DNA of 64,000 bases from assembly GCA_008638375.1 (NCBI GenBank), contig CM018037.1, forward strand, positions 33,279,076-33,343,075, in the 5' to 3' direction. Position 1 is the first letter of the stretch, and each line of letters begins with the position of its first letter. The translations under genes were made by a program, and so were the position numbers. Below, in pieces: positions 58,743 to 64,000 of this stretch. The notes beneath the pieces were generated by a model. The model saw only the letters and a list, made by a program, of their open reading frames with translations, did no database searches and was not told where the DNA came from. The stretch comes from Nyssa sinensis (lineage: Eukaryota; Streptophyta; Magnoliopsida; Cornales; Nyssaceae).

Positions 58743-59899
58743 TAACTAAAATGTCCATACTTTTGATTTAGTACAATGAGTTCATCTAAATGTACACAAT
58801 TGCATATACAAAGATGGTTTTATATTTGATTAAAATTAAAGTTTTTGCCCAAGTAATATAAAAATTATTTTGAGAATTTTGCATAATTTTAGAAGTTAAA
58901 TATATTATTTTCCAAAAATATAAAATCGCTGTTACTTTAAATTAAATATCATGACCCATGGCCCAAGCTTGGGGCGAACGTTGCAGTGTATTGCACGCGC
59001 TTTAGAGAAGCAGTCATGGAAGTCGCGCTTTGTGGCTTGTGAGTTTCAAAACAATGAAATCTCCATATTACCCCCCCACAGAAGACGACTAGACGTAAGT
59101 ACTTTATTTCCTTCACACAGAAAACGCTTTAATTCCGTTTCTTTTTTCCTTTTTTTTTTCCCAATTTTCTACTTTTTATTATTATTTGTTTAATTTTTTT
59201 TCCACTTTTAATTCTGTTGAGAAAGACAATTCTTCAGTTTGGGGACGTGAACAGTAACGTAAGCTTTGCTTATGCTTTGTCCTCACACTTTACATGTTGC
59301 GTCTTTCAAATCTTCCGTTTGTGTGTGTGTGTGTGTATCTGCGTGTGTGTGTGTGTGTATATATATATCTGTGTGTGTGCCTGTGTGTGGTGACAAGATT
59401 CAGTTAGTCTATGATTAATTATTCTTTTCTAAATTATTATTTTTTTGTCAATATATCTATCCATTGGATTACCTACATATTTAGCTTATTTTTCATGCAT
59501 GTCTAATGTAAAACCAATTAAAGATAAATAAGTGTTTGTTATATGAACCCATTTTCTTCTTAAACGGGATATTAAAATAAAATGCTTATTTAAAGTGTAA
59601 TATTATATATGACGTAATTATAAGTATTTGAGTTTTATTATGCATGATGAACATGATAAGGATATTTAATTTCATTAATTTGTTGAATTACAAAAAAAAA
59701 TAAAAAATTATATATATATATATATTATATGCAAAATATATATGGGTATTTTTGTATAGCGAAGTTAAAGCGTAATGACGTAATAGAACTTAAAAACTCA
59801 GTTAGAATTCTTTATTAAGTTGAAAAAATTAATAAAAATAAACAAAACTGAGTTTGATTTTGAAAACAAGAAGTATAAAGTTTTAAAACTAGATTCCCG

Positions 59900-59938
<39 letters not shown>

Positions 59939-62690
59939 ATATATATATATATATTATTGAATGATATAATAGTGCACTTTTTGAAGTGCAAATAGAAGGG
60001 TGTGTGAATTGGAACTCCTAAAACTATTTCAAAAGCGAAAGAAATCTCCTAAAACTATTTCAAAAGTGAAAGAAATCAATTTAGACTTTTTTTATACTAA
60101 AATATGATGCAATTAAGTTGTTTTAATATAATAAATTAAATAAAATAAGGGACTAAATAATGAAATTTATATATAAAAATAACTCAAATTACTGCAAATT
60201 GGTGAGTTTTGATTTGCACATTCTTTCAATCTAGAATTTGTGTTTTGACCCAAATTCAATAATATTAATTGTCTCACAAATATGAACCCTTGAAATAAAA
60301 AAATCAATCCCTAATTAGAAAAATCAACAAATCACTGTGTATCTCATTTATCGATTCAAATAGTGAATTCATTTATGAAAAAAAATACATAAGATGACAC
60401 TCGAACTACAACTATTCTGACATTTTATATCCTATTTTACACACGGAACTCAATAATTAGGACAAACTACAATGGTAAAATTGGCTCCTTAAATTAGTAC
60501 GAGGTGATGCATCAATGTTAATTGTCATTAATCATTAATAGTCTTTCAAATATACTAAGATTATGTCTCATTTAACGACTTAAAATAATGACTTCATTTC
60601 TTTTTGAAGATGAGAAATGAGATTACACTTGAACGATTTGTAACATGTTTTACATAGAAAGTTCAATAAATGGAGCAAACTATAAAGAAAAAAAGACTAA
60701 TGTTACATTTCTTAAAAAAAATTATTAGAAATTACATCTCAAATAATGTAATAATACATTAGTAACAAAATATTTATATTTTATTTAAAATACCACCAAC
60801 TATTTAATGATATGTGATTTCAAATGTAAATTTTAATAATAAAATTTTGTACAAAGAATATTACTTGAGAAAATTTAATATAGAAAACTATAAATAACGT
60901 GTTAGTTTAATTCTTTTTCTTTATGTTATTATATATATAAAAAATATTAATTAATAATTCATTGTATTTTAAATAAATAAATAAAATTTTAAAGTAGAAA
61001 AGTATAAAGTATTATTAATCGAAAGTTTGGTTAAGCTGATAAAAACGTTAAAAATAAAATTTAAATATTACAAATTTGAATCTATTCTGTATCTATTATT
61101 ACTTAAAGAACGAATTTATCTTACACCAATTGTCCAAAACACCCTTTCTAAATTCATCAAAAAATATTCATAAAAAAAAAAAGGTGGAAAGTATTGGCTA
61201 AGTAACCAAACGTAAAATGGAAGTAGATTTTGTTGATTAATAGTAGAATTTGAAGCAAAATGAGAATAATTGTCTTTAAAGATTTGTTCTTATCATGAGA
61301 ATGCTTTAACCGCATTAATGATACAAAGCGAATGTCCATCATTTGAAAGCTTTTTCTCAAGTCAAACTGACAAAAGCAGCATGAGATTTAATATATATCC
61401 AGTTTAAAATGACCAAATTCCCATCCTAACTTCTTTATGTCTTTCTACATTGCTTCAATATTGAGGGGTATTTTGGACATTTTTCTGACTCAATGGAACA
61501 CCCGCGCCACAATATTGAAAACTTCTTGTGATTCAAAAAGAAACAAAACCAAGACAATGTCAGAACTCTTTCCCAGTCGAAAATAAAACAACCCAATCCC
61601 AATGTTAATGTCTTCAATGAGAGTATTTACATATCTATAGTGCTCTTTTCTTATGTAAATTGCTTTATGCTATATAATATTTAAATAAAGTACTTCTTAT
61701 ATATTAAAATAAAAGGTATATATATACATATATAGAATGTTAGAGATAGTGACCCATTTTACTATAATATATAAATTTTAATTAAAAAATCAAAATAACA
61801 AGTTAATCTTAATCAAATTAAAAAATAATGAAAATATTTGACAAATACTAAAAAGTGAAAAAAAATTGAGGTAAGTTCAAATTTGAAAACTAGATTTTAA
61901 AAAAAGAAAGAATTTCGACACATACGACAATCCAATCGAATCTTTTGTGCAAATAATTTCAAAATAACAACAAAAAAAAAAAAAAAACAAAATTGATCCA
62001 TTAAACGTTCAAACTTGTGAATTTGTTTATTGAGTAACTCAGATTGTAGTTAAAGTAGTGTATTTTGTTCGTTTTATCATTTTAGGTTAAATATGAATCT
62101 TACTGAACCAATCGGCTTATCTTGAGCCACACGCCGATTGATCAAAATTTTATCAATATAGTAAGCTTACATATGATAGAATAATTAGGCTCATAAAGAT
62201 TTATCCATAATTTGGGAAATTATCCCATTGAAGGGCGTGGTCCATGGAAATTGGAAAGCTCAAAACTTGATAATCTGGAGCTAGGAAAAAGAAGATTTTA
62301 AAAAGAAAAGAAAAGAAAGAGAACAATTGTTGAAATAATAAGAAATTGGGAGTTGATGGTGGGAAATTGAAATGATCTTCTTGGATCCTGTGTGAAACAT
62401 CAACATTGACACTGTTCCACTAATTTATCAGATTGGTGGCCAAAGATAAAGGAAACAAGGAATGATGAAAAGTAGAAAGAATAGAAAAGGAGAAAGAAAT
62501 CCAAGAAAACCAAAAGTATAGTAGGAGAGGAGACAAAGGTAAAATACTGGGGGAGGGAAAAGGAAAAAAAAAAAAAAAGGAGAGGAAAACAGGAGTTATT
62601 GAGTAGTGGGAGAGTAGCAGTTACAAAATTTACAAATAGAAGTATAGAAGAAAGAAGAATAAGAAGCAAATGGTAGGAGTTTCTCTCAGT
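57861..62690. other. Intergenic region upstream of the receptor kinase
   Basis: It is mostly AT-rich. A less AT-rich patch at 58945-59100 ends in a donor-like GAC|GTAAGT (59095) and could be an untranslated first exon. The frame at 58951-59193 has no recognisable domain. Microsatellites: (TA)n at 58721-58743, (GT)n at 59319-59390, (AT)n at 59903-59956. A 31-base tandem pair lies at 60015-60076. Confidence 0.4.
60015..60076. repeat. 31-bp tandem duplication
   Basis: CTCCTAAAACTATTTCAAAA starts at 60015 and 60046. The two units are almost identical. Confidence 0.9.
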
Positions 62691-62691
62691 C

Positions 62692-62715
62692 CTCTCTCTC
62701 TCTCTCTCTCTCTCT
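62692..62715 (+). repeat. (CT)n tract in the receptor-kinase 5' region
   Basis: About eleven CT units lie 23 bases before the upstream ORF. Pyrimidine tracts near the start site are common in plant promoters and leaders. Confidence 0.8.
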
Positions 62716-62737
62716 TCATACCCAACAGAACCCACTG

Positions 62738-62875
62738 ATGAAACTAATCATCATGAATCACCCTCTGCACCCTGCACTCCTAAAAAGCAAATTTCTTCTT
62801 CAAATCCTTCCATCCCTTAAATTTACCTCTCTTAGCATAAGCCATCTCTCAACCAAGCACTTCTCAGCTTCATAA
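62738..62875 (+). CDS. 45-codon upstream ORF in the TDR/PXY-like leader
   Basis: An ATG at 62738 opens a frame that ends with TAA at 62873-62875, three bases before the main ATG at 62879. It is in the same frame as the kinase. The peptide starts MKLIIMNHPLHPALLKSK and is Leu/Ser/Lys-rich with no known domain. A second in-frame ATG lies at 62753. If the transcript includes this leader, ribosomes would have to bypass or reinitiate after the ORF, which could lower receptor synthesis. Whether it is translated is unknown. Confidence 0.45.
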   Translation: MKLIIMNHPLHPALLKSKFLLQILPSLKFTSLSISHLSTKHFSAS

Positions 62876-62878
62876 ACC

Positions 62879-64000
62879 ATGAACCAGTACCCTTCTTTTT
62901 CTCTCTTCTTCACAATATTTTCCATCTTCTTTCTCAGATCATCCACCACCACCACTCTCCCTCCCCAACTCATCGCTCTTCTCTCTCTGAAATCATCTCT
63001 GAAGGACCCTCTTAACACCTTCCATGACTGGGACCCCACGCCTGCCTTCTCGAAACCTGGATTCCAGCCCATTTGGTGCACCTGGTCCGGCATCAAATGT
63101 GACCGGAAAACCGCCCAGATTACGTCGCTTGATCTCAAGGACCGCAACCTCTCTGGCACAATTCCGGTGGAATTCCGATACTTGTTATCTTTAACTCACT
63201 TGAATTTGAGCGGAAACGCGTTCGACGGTCCGCTGCAAGCAATCATTTTTGAATTACCATATCTCAGAGCTCTTGACATAAACCATAACAACTTTAGTTC
63301 TACATTCCCACCCGGTATTTCAAAGATCAAGCACCTGACCTTCCTAAATGCTTACAGTAACAGCTTCACTGGTCCGTTGCCGGAGGAGGTTATTCACCTC
63401 CGATTCCTTGAGTACATCAACCTCGGCGGAAGTTATTTCAATGGCACTATTCCGGCGAGTTTCGGCAGTTTTCCGAGGCTGAAGTATCTAAACTTAGCCG
63501 GAAATATACTAACCGGTCAAATTCCGGCCGAGTTGGGTTTGTTGACTGAGCTTGAGCGTTTGGAAATCGGGTACAACGAGTTCAATGGTGGAGTTCCAGT
63601 CGAGTTTGCGAAGTTATCAAATTTAAAGTACTTGGACATTTCGGGTGCTAATCTTTCTGGAAATCTTACACCTGAACTCGGCAATTTGACGAGGCTCGAA
63701 TCGCTGTTGCTCTTCAAGAACCGGTTTTCTGGAACAATTCCTCATAGTTTCACACAATTGGAAGCGGTTAGGTATCTTGATTTATCTAATAACGATCTGT
63801 CGGGGACGATACCGGAAGAATTCTCGTGGTTCAAGGAGCTAACTCAGTTGAGCTTGATGAACAACGAGTTAACCGGTGAGATACCAGAAGGACTCGGCGA
63901 GCTTCCAAACCTCGAGCTGTTACTTCTTTGGAACAATTCTCTCACCGGAGTTCTTCCTCAAAAGCTAGGCTCCAACGCAAACTTGCAGAAGGTCGACGTC
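62879..64000 (+). CDS. TDR: TDR/PXY-like leucine-rich-repeat receptor kinase, N-terminal part (cut by window end)
   Basis: The frame is open for 374 codons to the window edge. The start is fixed by an in-frame TAA at 62873. Residues 1-25 form a signal peptide (FSLFFTIFSIFFL). An LRR N-cap follows (PPQLIALLSLKSSL, then WCTWSGIKC with C67 and C74). From about residue 81 there are successive 24-residue LRRs (L-x-L-x-x-N-x-L-x-G-x-I-P), about twelve in view. Blocks such as DLKDRNLSGTIP, FPPGISKIKHL, LNLGGSYFNGTIP and ELGLLTELERLEIGYNEF place it in clade XI close to Arabidopsis PXY/TDR, the plasma-membrane receptor for CLE41/CLE44 (TDIF) that controls cambium division and xylem differentiation. 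The rest of the LRRs, the membrane helix and the kinase lie outside, so kinase integrity cannot be judged. PXL1/PXL2-type paralogues are the main alternative. Confidence 0.92.
   Translation, partial: MNQYPSFSLFFTIFSIFFLRSSTTTTLPPQLIALLSLKSSLKDPLNTFHDWDPTPAFSKPGFQPIWCTWSGIKCDRKTAQITSLDLKDRNLSGTIPVEFRYLLSLTHLNLSGNAFDGPLQAIIFELPYLRALDINHNNFSSTFPPGISKIKHLTFLNAYSNSFTGPLPEEVIHLRFLEYINLGGSYFNGTIPASFGSFPRLKYLNLAGNILTGQIPAELGLLTELERLEIGYNEFNGGVPVEFAKLSNLKYLDISGANLSGNLTPELGNLTRLESLLLFKNRFSGTIPHSFTQLEAVRYLDLSNNDLSGTIPEEFSWFKELTQLSLMNNELTGEIPEGLGELPNLELLLLWNNSLTGVLPQKLGSNANLQKVDV

Noticed and set aside
58951..59193. An 80-residue plus-strand frame upstream of the receptor kinase
   Set aside because: It ends in a Phe-rich run from poly-T sequence, no domain is recognisable, and a donor-like site splits it. 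At most it is part of an untranslated exon.
62400..63159. Minus-strand frames upstream of and across the start of the receptor kinase
   Set aside because: They cover CT/GA-rich leader sequence and the antisense of a clear LRR receptor coding region.

Overview
This window looks like nuclear DNA from a flowering plant, most likely a eudicot. It is strongly AT-rich, with long intergenic stretches full of microsatellites and small transposable-element remnants. Genes have GT-AG introns, some several kilobases long, and every recognisable protein belongs to a plant family. I cannot name the species. I found five protein-coding loci and no tRNA, rRNA, CRISPR array or prokaryotic feature.

Layout. 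(1) 1862-3393 (+): a two-exon gene for a secreted PLAT/LH2-domain stress protein. (2) 5642-8197 (+): an intronless coding region for plant splicing factor 1 (branch-point-binding protein), probably with an intron in its 3' UTR. (3) 8200-22800: no coding gene that I can defend. This stretch holds two non-autonomous hAT-like elements with exact 8-bp target duplications, three LINE 3'-end remnants, small SINEs and several tandem duplications. (4) 22816-27736 (-): a four-exon gene for a conserved plant protein of unknown function with a C-terminal hydrophobic tail. (5) 31136-43468 (+): a 14-exon RFT1 gene (ER oligosaccharide-lipid flippase family). It has one extra base in exon 10 that breaks the frame, and a defective duplicate of its first coding exon just upstream. 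(6) 43500-62700: a large TE-rich intergenic region with two Helitron-like elements, three more hAT-like elements and several members of an AT-rich repeat family. (7) 62879 to the window end (+): the N-terminal half of a TDR/PXY-type leucine-rich-repeat receptor kinase, preceded by a 45-codon upstream ORF in the same frame.

The genes do not form a pathway. They are independent housekeeping, stress and developmental genes: RNA splicing, ER N-glycosylation, vascular CLE-peptide signalling and a PLAT stress protein. I saw no novel multi-gene system. The observations most worth checking are the RFT1 frameshift, the duplicated RFT1 first exon, the TDR leader ORF, and the set of small non-autonomous transposons with intact target-site duplications. 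Exon joins were made by hand from splice signals, reading phase and remembered family similarity, so transcript data could adjust UTRs and some splice sites.
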